A stretch of 12,945 nt of DNA from an uncultured Collinsella sp. (GCA_902495985.1 CABUZF010000018.1:1-12945); one strand, 5' to 3'. Counted from the first letter of the stretch, positions 1 to 5,641 are shown. Notes: generated by a model from the sequence alone, not told the origin. Numbers and translations: made by a program.

Positions 1-247
1 TCATGCACTGGTAGACGGTGTTGGTTGTCTCTTCCAGATAGGTGCGCACGTCCTTCGGTTCGATGACGATGACGCGCGGCGTCGACAACATGTCGTCATA
101 GACCGCGATGCGTGCCGCATACATGGCACCCTGCGCTTTCGCAGCGGCCTGCTCTTCCTGGACGCGCTTTTCGCGCACGCCGGTGATGTGCTCGTTGTCA
201 GGTGCCGGGTCTCCGGAATCGACCATGGTGTAAAAGTCGTCAGACAT
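1..247 (-). CDS. N-terminal part of an unrecognised protein, cut by the window edge
   Basis: Reading the minus strand from the ATG at 247 gives 82 codons with no stop before the window edge, so only the N-terminus is seen. The protein starts MSDDFYTMVDSG, has a charged Glu/Gln/Ala/Lys-rich stretch around residues 24-38, and then a more ordered part containing PRVIVIEPKDVRTYLEE at about residues 57-73. An in-frame TGA lies seven codons upstream of the ATG, which bounds the start; the Shine-Dalgarno match is weak. It is divergent from rpmH across a candidate origin. It does not look like the start of DnaA. From memory only, coriobacterial genomes carry an ATP-binding (GHKL-type) protein with a similar N-terminus in this position, but the diagnostic ATP-binding motifs would lie outside the window. 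The function is therefore left open. Confidence 0.6.
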   Translation of the reverse strand, partial: MSDDFYTMVDSGDPAPDNEHITGVREKRVQEEQAAAKAQGAMYAARIAVYDDMLSTPRVIVIEPKDVRTYLEETTNTVYQCM

Positions 248-257
248 GCTGCTCGCA

Positions 258-470
258 ATCTTTCATAAGGTTTCGAACAAATAGTAGCTCACCGTGCAAT
301 GTTTCTCATCTTTCGACAACTTTTCAAAACCTGTTGAAAACTTTGGAAAACGGGCGAAAAGTTCTCAACATTGCCAACATGACCTGTTGAAAACTTGGTG
401 AAATATCGTGAAAAGTTGCCGTACCCTGCAAATTTCAGTTGGGCTTATGGGGGAACCGTGTGAACTACGC
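258..470. other. Candidate oriC-like spacer between divergent genes
   Basis: The stretch 248-592 has no gene. Its left part is AT-rich and full of GAAAA/TTTTC-type runs. Two perfect copies of CCTGTTGAAAACTT lie at 330-343 and 383-396. On the minus strand each contains TTTTCAACA, which differs from the DnaA-box consensus TTATCCACA at two positions. Looser relatives (TTTTCCAAA on the minus strand at 342-350, TTCTCAACA at 362-370) lie between and beside them. Position directly upstream of rpmH is the classical site of oriC in many bacteria. The calls are by eye: no skew analysis was possible, no perfect DnaA box was found, and dnaA itself is not in the window. Confidence 0.4.
330..396. repeat. 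Pair of perfect 14-bp direct repeats (DnaA-box-like)
   Basis: CCTGTTGAAAACTT occurs at 330-343 and again at 383-396, with starts 53 bp apart. On the minus strand each reads AAGTTTTCAACAGG, close to Gram-positive DnaA boxes of the TTTTCCACA/TTTTCAACA kind. They are the clearest repeats in the spacer and would be the first candidates for initiator binding. Confidence 0.55.
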
Positions 471-490
471 AACCTTTTACCTTTGATTTC

Positions 491-520
491 TTGACATTTG
501 AACATTGATTTCCCTACAAT
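491..520 (+). promoter_or_regulatory. Strong sigma70/SigA-type promoter of rpmH
   Basis: A perfect -35 box TTGACA lies at 491-496 and a near-perfect -10 box TACAAT at 515-520, separated by 18 bp. Transcription should start near 527, giving a leader of about 65 nt before rpmH. This is the best promoter in the window and probably drives rpmH, rnpA, yidD, yidC and khpB, since no terminator is seen before 2742. Confidence 0.8.
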
Positions 521-546
521 CTTCAAGCTCACGTGTCTATATCTGC

Positions 547-564
547 GTCCGCGTCCCCGCGGAC
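547..564 (+). promoter_or_regulatory. Hairpin in the rpmH 5' leader
   Basis: GTCCGCG (547-553) and CGCGGAC (558-564) form a perfect 7-bp GC-rich stem with a TCCC loop. It lies in the predicted rpmH leader, 12 bases upstream of the Shine-Dalgarno sequence at 577-584. No T-tract follows, so it is not an intrinsic terminator. It may affect mRNA stability or translation of rpmH; no known riboswitch class is recognised. Confidence 0.45.
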
Positions 565-592
565 ACTCGAAATGCAGCAGGAGGAACTTAAG

Positions 593-727
593 ATGAAGCG
601 TACGTATCAGCCTAATAAGCGTAAGCGTGCCAAGACCCATGGCTTCCGTGCCCGTATGGCCACTAAGGGTGGTCGTGCCGTGCTCGCCCGTCGTCGTGCC
701 AAGGGCCGCAAGCGTCTCACTGTCTAG
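593..727 (+). CDS. rpmH: Large ribosomal subunit protein bL34
   Basis: This 44-residue, very basic protein is bL34, a structural component of the 50S ribosomal subunit that binds 23S rRNA. The whole sequence matches the family: MKRTYQPNKRKRAKTHGF at the start, then RMATKGGRAVLARRR and a C-terminal KGRKRLTV, with the usual length of 44-46 residues. The ATG at 593 is preceded by a strong Shine-Dalgarno sequence, GGAGGA at about 580-585. An in-frame ATG at 533 would add a 20-residue N-terminal extension foreign to the family, and is not used. It is the first gene of the rpmH-rnpA-yidD-yidC-khpB run and has its own strong promoter at 491-520. Confidence 0.97.
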   Translation: MKRTYQPNKRKRAKTHGFRARMATKGGRAVLARRRAKGRKRLTV

Positions 728-747
728 CAGCGATACACACATCTCGC

Positions 748-1086
748 ATGAAGACTATTAAGTCTCGGCAAGATTTCGAGCATGTGTTCAGTCAGGGGCG
801 TCGTTTCAATCACCCTCTGATTCGAATGACCATATGTGAATCGGTTGGCGAAGGCGACTCCGGAAGGGTCGCCTTCGTTGGTGCTAAGCGACTCGGTTGT
901 GCCGTCGTGCGCAACCGATCTAAGCGTGTGGTGCGCGAGACCGCCCGCAGCTGCGGATTTCCCGTTGCGGGTTATGACATCATCTTGTTTGCAACTCCCA
1001 AGACGAGGGTTTCCTCGCCGCAGGAGATGGACAAGGCGTTGCGTTCGCTTATGAAGCGCGCCGGCGTTGCCGGGGAGGAGCGATGA
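748..1086 (+). CDS. rnpA: Ribonuclease P protein component
   Basis: RnpA is the protein subunit of RNase P. It binds the catalytic RNA and the pre-tRNA leader in the 5' maturation of tRNAs. The 112-residue product has the usual length. It carries the family signature KRLGCAVVRNRSKRVVRE at residues 47-64, including the RNR box whose basic residues contact RNA. The N-terminal part (residues 1-35) has the usual pattern of a conserved Phe and basic residues. The gene starts 20 nt after rpmH. No good Shine-Dalgarno sequence precedes the ATG at 748, so translation may depend on ribosomes finishing rpmH. Its end overlaps the yidD start by 4 bp (ATGA), which suggests coupled translation. The rpmH-rnpA pairing is nearly universal in bacteria. 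Confidence 0.95.
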   Translation: MKTIKSRQDFEHVFSQGRRFNHPLIRMTICESVGEGDSGRVAFVGAKRLGCAVVRNRSKRVVRETARSCGFPVAGYDIILFATPKTRVSSPQEMDKALRSLMKRAGVAGEER

Positions 1087-1307
1087 GCAATCACGTTTTG
1101 CGACGTGTTGCCATCGCTCCTATTCGCATATATCAACAGGTTATTTCGCCCTTATTGCCTGACGCCTGCATTTATTACCCAACGTGCTCGCAATACGCCG
1201 TCCAGGCGATTGAGAAGCACGGTGTTTTGAGAGGCTGCTGGCTTGCCGTGAGGCGCATCGTTCGCTGCAATCCCCTGCACGTCGGCGGTTATGACCCTGT
1301 GCCCTAG
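1083..1307 (+). CDS. yidD: Membrane protein insertion efficiency factor YidD
   Basis: YidD is a small protein thought to help insertion of membrane proteins near the YidC/Sec machinery at the inner face of the membrane. The 74-residue product shows the whole family pattern: an amphipathic N-terminus (RRVAIAPIRIYQQVISPL), the cysteine-containing core YYPTCSQYAVQAIEKHG at residues 31-47, and the C-terminal RCNPLHVGGYDPVP ending the protein. It overlaps rnpA by 4 bp and lies 29 nt upstream of yidC, the standard order. The first residue of the usual CRYxPTCS motif region is altered (ACIYYPTCS), which is within normal variation. A 6-bp hairpin straddles the stop codon. Confidence 0.93.
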   Translation: MSNHVLRRVAIAPIRIYQQVISPLLPDACIYYPTCSQYAVQAIEKHGVLRGCWLAVRRIVRCNPLHVGGYDPVP

Positions 1308-1314
1308 CGGGCAC
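1299..1314 (+). other. Small hairpin spanning the yidD stop codon
   Basis: GTGCCC (1299-1304) and GGGCAC (1309-1314) form a perfect 6-bp stem whose 4-nt loop TAGC holds the yidD stop codon TAG at 1305-1307. The yidC Shine-Dalgarno sequence begins about 9 nt downstream. There is no T-tract. It could influence re-initiation at yidC or mRNA processing, but may be incidental. Confidence 0.35.
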
Positions 1315-1336
1315 TCGCTATCGGAGGAAAACTTAC

Positions 1337-2107
1337 ATGTGGGATTGGATCGTTAACATCCTTTTCGAGCTGCTCAAGCTCATCCAGACCTTTGCGGTCG
1401 ACTGGGGCCTGTCCATCATCATCCTGGTGGTCATCATCCGTCTGCTGCTGACGCCGCTCATGCTCAAGTCGACCAAGTCGACGGCTCGCATGCAGGTGCT
1501 GCAGCCCAAGATGCTCGAGATCCAGGAGCGCTATGCCGACGATCCCCAGCGTCAGGCCGAGGAGATGCAGAAGTTCTACAGCGAGAACAAGTTCAACCCC
1601 ATGGCTGGCTGTCTGCCGCTGCTGATTCAGATGCCTATCCTGTTCGCCCTGTTTACATTGCTGCGCAACCTGCCGCAGTACTTTAACGACGGCACGTTCT
1701 CGTTCTTCAACATCCTGCCCGACCTGACCACCACGCCGAGCGCTTCCTTTGCCGATGGCTTTATGGTTGCACTGCCTGCGCTGGTTTGCCTGATCCTGTT
1801 CGCCGTCCTGACCCTGATTCCGCAGCTCTATATGTCGCGCAACCAGACCGGCCAGCAGGCTCAGAGCATGCGTATGATGGCCGTTGTCATGACGGTCATG
1901 ATGCTTTGGATGGGCTGGAGCCTTCCCGTTGGTGTTCTGCTGTACTACGACGTCTCGTCTGCTTGGCAGGTTATCCAGCAGATTTTTGTGACGCAGAAGG
2001 TCATCGATAAGGCGAAGGCCGATGAGGAGGAGCGTCTTAAGAACGCTCCGCTGCAGGTTGAGGTCACTCGTCGAGAGAAGAAGCCGCGCCCGCACAAGAA
2101 GAAGTAG
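1337..2107 (+). CDS. yidC: Membrane protein insertase YidC/Oxa1 family
   Basis: YidC inserts and folds integral membrane proteins, alone or with SecYEG. The 256-residue product is of the short Gram-positive/actinobacterial type, without the large periplasmic domain of proteobacterial YidC. Hydrophobic segments lie at about residues 22-40 (VDWGLSIIILVVIIRLLL), 92-110, 142-163 and 181-204. Arg35 in the first core segment fits the conserved positive residue of the hydrophilic groove. The family motifs NPMAGCLPLLIQMP (87-100) and PVGVLLYY (197-204) are present. The cytoplasmic loop at 45-85 is charged and probably helical, and the C-terminus is a lysine/arginine-rich tail (245-256) of the kind that can touch the ribosome. 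No signal peptide or lipobox cysteine is seen. The ATG at 1337 has a good GGAGG at 1323-1327. Confidence 0.95.
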   Translation: MWDWIVNILFELLKLIQTFAVDWGLSIIILVVIIRLLLTPLMLKSTKSTARMQVLQPKMLEIQERYADDPQRQAEEMQKFYSENKFNPMAGCLPLLIQMPILFALFTLLRNLPQYFNDGTFSFFNILPDLTTTPSASFADGFMVALPALVCLILFAVLTLIPQLYMSRNQTGQQAQSMRMMAVVMTVMMLWMGWSLPVGVLLYYDVSSAWQVIQQIFVTQKVIDKAKADEEERLKNAPLQVEVTRREKKPRPHKKK

Positions 2108-2124
2108 TGGGATATCAATCTTAT

Positions 2125-2137
2125 TTAGGTACCTAAC
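2125..2137. repeat. Palindrome TTAGGTACCTAA, copy 1
   Basis: TTAGGTACCTAA at 2125-2136 is a perfect 12-bp palindrome in the short gap between yidC and khpB. The same 12 bp plus the following C recur at 5629-5641. With no loop it is more likely a DNA-level site for a dimeric protein than an RNA hairpin. No known regulator is recognised for it. Confidence 0.5.
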
Positions 2138-2151
2138 TTTTGGAGTACGTT

Positions 2152-2721
2152 ATGTCTGAAGAGATCATCGAGGATATGCTTGAGGAGGTTGCCCCGCAGG
2201 TCGCGGGCGATTATCCCGAGATTGCACAGCGCTACAAGGCTGGTGAAGAGCTGACCGATGAGGAGCTCGACACCATTGCCGATGTTGCGATTTCCATCCT
2301 GCGTTCCATCCTTTCGCACTTCGATGCCGCCAACTCTCCTATCGATGAGTATGAGGGCGACGAGGGTGAGCTGATTTTGGATGTAACGGCTCCCGACCTT
2401 GCTGTTCTCATTGGCCGTCATGGTCGCACCCTTGATGCCCTTCAGGTTATGTTCTCTTTGCTGGTGAGCCGCAAACTTGGCTTTAGGTATCCGGTTGTAG
2501 TGGACGTAGAGGGATACAAGAGTCGCCGTCAGGACAAGGTTGCTTCCATGGCTCAGTCTGCTGCCGAGCGTGCCATCCGCACTCATAAGAGTGTTTCGCT
2601 TCCGCCCATGAATGCCTACGAGCGTCGACTGGTTCACATTGCACTTCGTAGCAATGATGCCGTCGATACTCATTCTGAGGGTTCTGACCCTGATCGCTAT
2701 GTGGTGATTGTTGCTCGATAA
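2152..2721 (+). CDS. khpB: KH and R3H domain RNA-binding protein (KhpB/Jag)
   Basis: KhpB (Jag, EloR) is a cytoplasmic RNA-binding protein. In other Gram-positives it works with KhpA and influences cell elongation and division. The 189-residue product has an acidic, probably helical N-terminus (1-45). A KH domain with its GxxG loop in VLIGRHGRTLDALQ (85-98) follows. An R3H domain comes last (about 145-189), with the R-x3-H signature at Arg158 and His162 in ERRLVH. The usual Jag_N domain does not seem to be present; the acidic segment stands in its place. The ATG at 2152 follows GGAG at 2142-2145 with a 6-nt spacer; an in-frame TTG at 2140 lies on top of that site and is unlikely to be the start. 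The gene ends just before a strong terminator, so it is probably last in the rpmH operon. Confidence 0.93.
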   Translation: MSEEIIEDMLEEVAPQVAGDYPEIAQRYKAGEELTDEELDTIADVAISILRSILSHFDAANSPIDEYEGDEGELILDVTAPDLAVLIGRHGRTLDALQVMFSLLVSRKLGFRYPVVVDVEGYKSRRQDKVASMAQSAAERAIRTHKSVSLPPMNAYERRLVHIALRSNDAVDTHSEGSDPDRYVVIVAR

Positions 2722-2741
2722 TCTTCTCGAGCTTATGCTAA

Positions 2742-2771
2742 GGGGACGTGGTTTCCACGTCCCCTTTTTTT
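2742..2771 (+). terminator. Intrinsic terminator after khpB
   Basis: GGGGACGTGG (2742-2751) and CCACGTCCCC (2755-2764) form a perfect 10-bp stem with a TTT loop, directly followed by seven T residues (2765-2771). It is a textbook rho-independent terminator closing the rpmH-rnpA-yidD-yidC-khpB unit. Confidence 0.95.
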
Positions 2772-2817
2772 GTCAAAAGTTCTCAATACACTGATTTTTG
2801 TCAGAAAGGAGCTTTCG

Positions 2818-3555
2818 TTGTTAGTACTTACTGATCAGCAGGCTGACGAGATGTTGAGTCGTCTAACTTCCTATTGCAAAGAGTATTCCTTGAGCGTAAC
2901 TGATGTTGAGCTGAGGAAATGTATTCAGCATTTGGATTTGGTTCTAGAAACAAATAAGACAACCAATCTCACCCGTATTCTTAACGTAGAAGATGCTGCA
3001 GTACTGCATATCCTCGACTCACTTGTTTTGCTCCCCTATATCAACAAGGCTCCTGAGGGAGCTTTGCTCGATATGGGAACAGGTGCGGGCTTCCCTGGTA
3101 TTCCATTAACCATAACCACGCATCGTAAAGCTACTTATATTGACTCTGTTGGTAAGAAGGTTGATGCAGTCAATTCCTTTGTCCATGCTCTTGGATTGAA
3201 ACATGCTCATGCGGTTCATGATCGTCTTGAAGAATATGCTCGAAGCCATAAGAAGCAGTTCTCTGTTGTAACCGCCCGCGCACTGGCCCCTCTACCGATT
3301 CTTGTTGAGTATGCGGCTCCGTATCTGAAGGATGGAGGGCTATTTGTTATAACCAAGGGCAATCCTTCGGTTGAGGAGCTTGCTTCCGGCATGTCAGCAG
3401 CTAAGATTTGCGGCTTCACTTTGCTTCTGAATGACGCAATTGATTTGCCTGAAGGCTTGGGTCACAGGGAGTTCATTGTTCTTAAGAAGAGTCATCCAGC
3501 ATCCGTCTCATTGCCTCGTGCAAATGGCGTGGCAAAGAAGAATCCGCTTGCCTAG
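2818..3555 (+). CDS. rsmG: 16S rRNA (guanine-527-N7)-methyltransferase RsmG
   Basis: RsmG (GidB) transfers a methyl group from S-adenosylmethionine to N7 of G527 in 16S rRNA. The SAM-binding motif I is LLDMGTGAGFPGIPL at residues 83-97. Other family landmarks are HILDSL (64-69), VTARALAPL (151-159) and the C-terminal LPRANGVAKKNPL (232-244). The best start is the TTG at 2818, which has AAAGGAG at 2805-2811 and a 6-nt spacer, giving 245 residues. A more upstream in-frame TTG at 2770 would add 16 residues, but falls in the T-tract of the preceding terminator. Position next to parAB near the origin is the classical gidB location. The promoter is not evident in the short gap after the terminator. 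The gene is notably AT-richer than yidC. Loss of RsmG is known to give low-level streptomycin resistance in other bacteria. Confidence 0.95.
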   Translation: MLVLTDQQADEMLSRLTSYCKEYSLSVTDVELRKCIQHLDLVLETNKTTNLTRILNVEDAAVLHILDSLVLLPYINKAPEGALLDMGTGAGFPGIPLTITTHRKATYIDSVGKKVDAVNSFVHALGLKHAHAVHDRLEEYARSHKKQFSVVTARALAPLPILVEYAAPYLKDGGLFVITKGNPSVEELASGMSAAKICGFTLLLNDAIDLPEGLGHREFIVLKKSHPASVSLPRANGVAKKNPLA

Positions 3556-3556
3556 A

Positions 3557-3572
3557 TGTTTCACGTGAAACA
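3557..3572. promoter_or_regulatory. parS centromere site 1
   Basis: TGTTTCACGTGAAACA is an exact match to the bacterial parS consensus, the 16-bp palindrome bound by the ParB helix-turn-helix. Flanking A and T extend the dyad to 18 bp (3556-3573). It begins one base after the rsmG stop codon. Confidence 0.95.
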
Positions 3573-3595
3573 TAATGGATACTAACAACTTGCAG

Positions 3596-3611
3596 TGTTT
3601 CACGTGAAACA
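3596..3611. promoter_or_regulatory. parS centromere site 2
   Basis: A second exact TGTTTCACGTGAAACA palindrome, in the middle of the rsmG-parA spacer. Its start is 39 bp after that of site 1. Confidence 0.95.
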
Positions 3612-3634
3612 GGGCGGTTGATATCGAATCGGAA

Positions 3635-3650
3635 TGTTTCACGTGAAACA
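3635..3650. promoter_or_regulatory. parS centromere site 3
   Basis: A third exact TGTTTCACGTGAAACA palindrome, again exactly 39 bp after the previous one and 39 bp upstream of the parA start codon; flanking A and T extend the dyad to 3634-3651. A weak possible parA promoter (GTGAAA 3643-3648, N18, TTTAAT 3667-3672) would put its -35 box inside this site, so ParB bound here could repress parAB. That last point is inference. Confidence 0.95.
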
Positions 3651-3689
3651 TCCTCCGTTTGACAGCTTTAATACACACCAGGAGGGACC

Positions 3690-4490
3690 GTGGGATTTCG
3701 CGACGTTAAGCGTTCTAAGAGCGCAAAAGACACGCGTATCATTGCAATCATCAATCAAAAAGGCGGCGTCGGTAAGTCAACGACGGCTGTAAACCTTGCA
3801 GCAGCACTGGGTGAGCAGGGTCGTAAGACACTGATTGTCGATTTTGATCCGCAAGGAAATAGCACCAGTGGATTCGGAATTGAAAAAGAAGACCTTGATC
3901 ACTGCATCTATGATGCGTTGTTGAATGATGTGCCGGCAGAATCGCTGGTTCTTGATACAAATTGCAAAAAGGTATTCGTAATTCCGGCTACAATTCAGCT
4001 TGCAGGCGCCGAAATTGAGCTCGTAAGCGCAATTGCTCGTGAAACCCGCCTCAAAGATTTGCTTGAGCCGATTCAGGACGAGTTCGATTTTATTTTCATT
4101 GACTGCCCTCCTTCGCTCGGACTGCTTACTATCAACGCTTTGACCGCAGCAGACAGCGTTTTGATTCCGATCCAGTGCGAGTATTACGCACTCGAGGGCG
4201 TTACGAAGCTGCTTGAGTCAATGAAGATGGTCAAATCTCGTCTGAACAAGGGCTTAGACACCTACGGTGTGCTTATGACCATGTATGACTCGCGTACTTC
4301 TCTATCGAATCAGGTTGTTGAGGAGGTTCAATCGTACTTTGGTGATAAGGCGTTTAAGACGTTGATACCCCGTACGGTTAAAATCTCCGAAGCTCCGTCT
4401 TTTGGAGAACCGGTAATTACCTATGCACCTCAAAATAAGGGTGCAAAAGCATATATGAACCTTGCAAAAGAGGTGATCAAGCGTGCCTAG
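3690..4490 (+). CDS. parA: Chromosome-partitioning ATPase ParA (Soj)
   Basis: ParA/Soj is a dimerising ATPase that binds DNA non-specifically in its ATP form and, with ParB on parS, moves newly replicated origins apart. The 266-residue product has the deviant Walker A motif KGGVGKST at 24-31 with its signature lysine, the A' motif DFDPQGNST at 51-59, and the Walker B region FIFIDCPPSLGLLT at 134-147. The length is typical, but the first 15 residues (MGFRDVKRSKSAKDT) extend beyond the usual Soj start. The start is GTG at 3690 with AGGAGG at 3680-3685; no better start was found. It follows three parS sites, and parB overlaps its end by 8 bp, so the two are made from one transcript. A TTGACA at 3659-3664 has no matching -10 box at the right distance. 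Confidence 0.96.
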   Translation: MGFRDVKRSKSAKDTRIIAIINQKGGVGKSTTAVNLAAALGEQGRKTLIVDFDPQGNSTSGFGIEKEDLDHCIYDALLNDVPAESLVLDTNCKKVFVIPATIQLAGAEIELVSAIARETRLKDLLEPIQDEFDFIFIDCPPSLGLLTINALTAADSVLIPIQCEYYALEGVTKLLESMKMVKSRLNKGLDTYGVLMTMYDSRTSLSNQVVEEVQSYFGDKAFKTLIPRTVKISEAPSFGEPVITYAPQNKGAKAYMNLAKEVIKRA

Positions 4491-5385
4491 TGTAAAGAAA
4501 CGTGGCGGATTGGGACGTGGACTCAATGCTTTGGTCTCAGAGGCCGAGTATGAGACCGGTGGTTCGGCTGTATCGGGTTCAAATGTCGCATCTGAAACAA
4601 AACTACCTATTGAGGATATCGTTCCCAACCCTAATCAGCCGCGAATTCACTTTAACGAAACTGAACTTCGTGAGTTGAGCGAGTCAATCCAAGAACATGG
4701 CGTCTTGCAGCCGCTTTTGGTTCGCAAGCATGGAAACGGCTATGAGATCATCGCTGGTGAGCGTCGTTATCAGGCGTCAAAGCTTGCTGGTCTTGAGGAG
4801 CTGCCTGTCATCATTAAAGATGTTAATGATGAAGAGATGCTGGCTCTTGCTCTTATCGAAAACCTTCAGCGTTCTGATCTGAATCCCGTCGAAGAGGCTA
4901 AGGGTTATCGCCAGCTCATCGACGCCAGCGGTATGACCCAGGAGGCATTGTCGAAGGCGGTAAGCAAGTCACGCTCTGCAATTACAAACTCGCTGCGTCT
5001 TCTCGATCTCCCCGAAGTAGTTCAGCAGATGATTTTTGAGGGCAAACTTACTGCTGGTCATGCACGTGCAATTCTTGCGGTTCCCTATGAGGATGCTCGA
5101 ATTCGACTTGCAGAGAAAGTTGTTGCAGAGGGTCTTTCCGTAAGAGCGACAGAAAATCTTGCTCCGTTGTTTTCTGCCGGAGAGACACCTAAGACTCCGA
5201 GGCCTGCAACGCCTCAGTCTTTTAAAAAGGCTGCCCGTGTGCTTCGTCAGTTTTTTAATACCAACGTGCGTGTGAAGAGCTCGCGTGGAAAGAATAAGAT
5301 TGAGATTGAGTTTAAAGACGAGGAAGAGCTCTCTCGTATTCTTGGCGAAATGATTCAGTTCGATCAAGGAGGCCAAGATGAGTAA
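4483..5385 (+). CDS. parB: Chromosome-partitioning protein ParB (Spo0J)
   Basis: ParB binds parS, loads onto DNA as a CTP-dependent sliding clamp, spreads, and stimulates ParA. The 300-residue product shows the typical order. A basic N-terminus GLGRGLNAL (9-17) is the usual ParA-interacting segment. The ParB/Srx-like CTPase domain has PNPNQPR (48-54), AGERRYQA (91-98) and ENLQRSDLNPVEEA (126-139). The helix-turn-helix region is around TQEALSKAVSKSRSAITNSL (152-171), and the C-terminal dimerisation part is at about 245-290. The start is GTG at 4483, inside the end of parA, with AGAGGTGATC at 4469-4478. A low-complexity Pro/Thr linker (233-245) divides the core from the C-terminal domain. The overlaps with parA and with the next gene point to coupled translation. 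Confidence 0.96.
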   Translation: MPSVKKRGGLGRGLNALVSEAEYETGGSAVSGSNVASETKLPIEDIVPNPNQPRIHFNETELRELSESIQEHGVLQPLLVRKHGNGYEIIAGERRYQASKLAGLEELPVIIKDVNDEEMLALALIENLQRSDLNPVEEAKGYRQLIDASGMTQEALSKAVSKSRSAITNSLRLLDLPEVVQQMIFEGKLTAGHARAILAVPYEDARIRLAEKVVAEGLSVRATENLAPLFSAGETPKTPRPATPQSFKKAARVLRQFFNTNVRVKSSRGKNKIEIEFKDEEELSRILGEMIQFDQGGQDE

Positions 5386-5632
5386 TAAGATTTTAACAGC
5401 GATTGCATTGGTGACGACTGTCGCGGCTGGTACCTTTGCTGGCTATAAGATCGCGACAGACGATGAACTTCGAGGTCGTTTGCTTCGTGGCGCGCAAGAT
5501 ATCGTCGATACTTCCAAAAAGAAAATGGATGTTATGACGGAAGATGTTGCCATGCGTACTGCTCAGGTAACGAAGAATCCCAAGATTAATCAAGGTTGGG
5601 TTAGCAACCAATGGGAAAATGTAGGCTATTAG
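5378..5632 (+). CDS. Small membrane-anchored protein, YtxH-like, overlapping parB
   Basis: This 84-residue protein has one N-terminal hydrophobic segment, about residues 5-25 (ILTAIALVTTVAAGTFAGYKI), then a soluble tail with charged, helix-forming sequence (DDELRGRLLRGAQDIVDTSK at 28-47). That layout resembles YtxH-type proteins, a loose family of short membrane-anchored proteins without a settled function. The assignment rests on pattern only. The ATG at 5378 overlaps the parB stop by 8 bp and has a perfect AAGGAGG at 5366-5372, so it is surely translated and is the third gene of the parAB unit. A strong terminator follows. Being tied to parB suggests a role linked to partitioning, for example at the membrane, but this is inference. 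Confidence 0.85.
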   Translation: MSNKILTAIALVTTVAAGTFAGYKIATDDELRGRLLRGAQDIVDTSKKKMDVMTEDVAMRTAQVTKNPKINQGWVSNQWENVGY

Positions 5633-5641
5633 GTACCTAAC
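5629..5641. repeat. Palindrome TTAGGTACCTAA, copy 2
   Basis: A second perfect copy of the 12-bp palindrome at 2125-2136. It overlaps the stop codon (5630-5632) of the YtxH-like gene and lies 21 bases before the terminator stem. The next base, C, also matches the first copy. Confidence 0.5.

Noticed and set aside
1..258. An 85-codon minus-strand frame at the left edge ending in TGA at 1-3
   Set aside because: Its product is Arg/Ser/Thr-rich with no ordered pattern. The overlapping frame from the ATG at 247 gives a normal protein composition and stays open to the edge, so that frame is taken as the gene.
1304..2095. A 263-codon minus-strand frame opposite yidC
   Set aside because: The product is rich in His, Gln and Arg with no domain. 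It lies on the opposite strand of a certain yidC and is a shadow.
357..2786. Shared 12-mer AAAAGTTCTCAA at 357-368 and 2775-2786
   Set aside because: Several 12-base direct repeats are expected by chance in 13 kb. It is not palindromic and has no common context, so it is not reported as a repeat.
3659..3664. TTGACA upstream of parA as a -35 box
   Set aside because: No -10-like sequence lies 16-18 bp downstream; that place holds the ribosome binding site and the GTG start. The nearby TTTAAT is only a few bases away.
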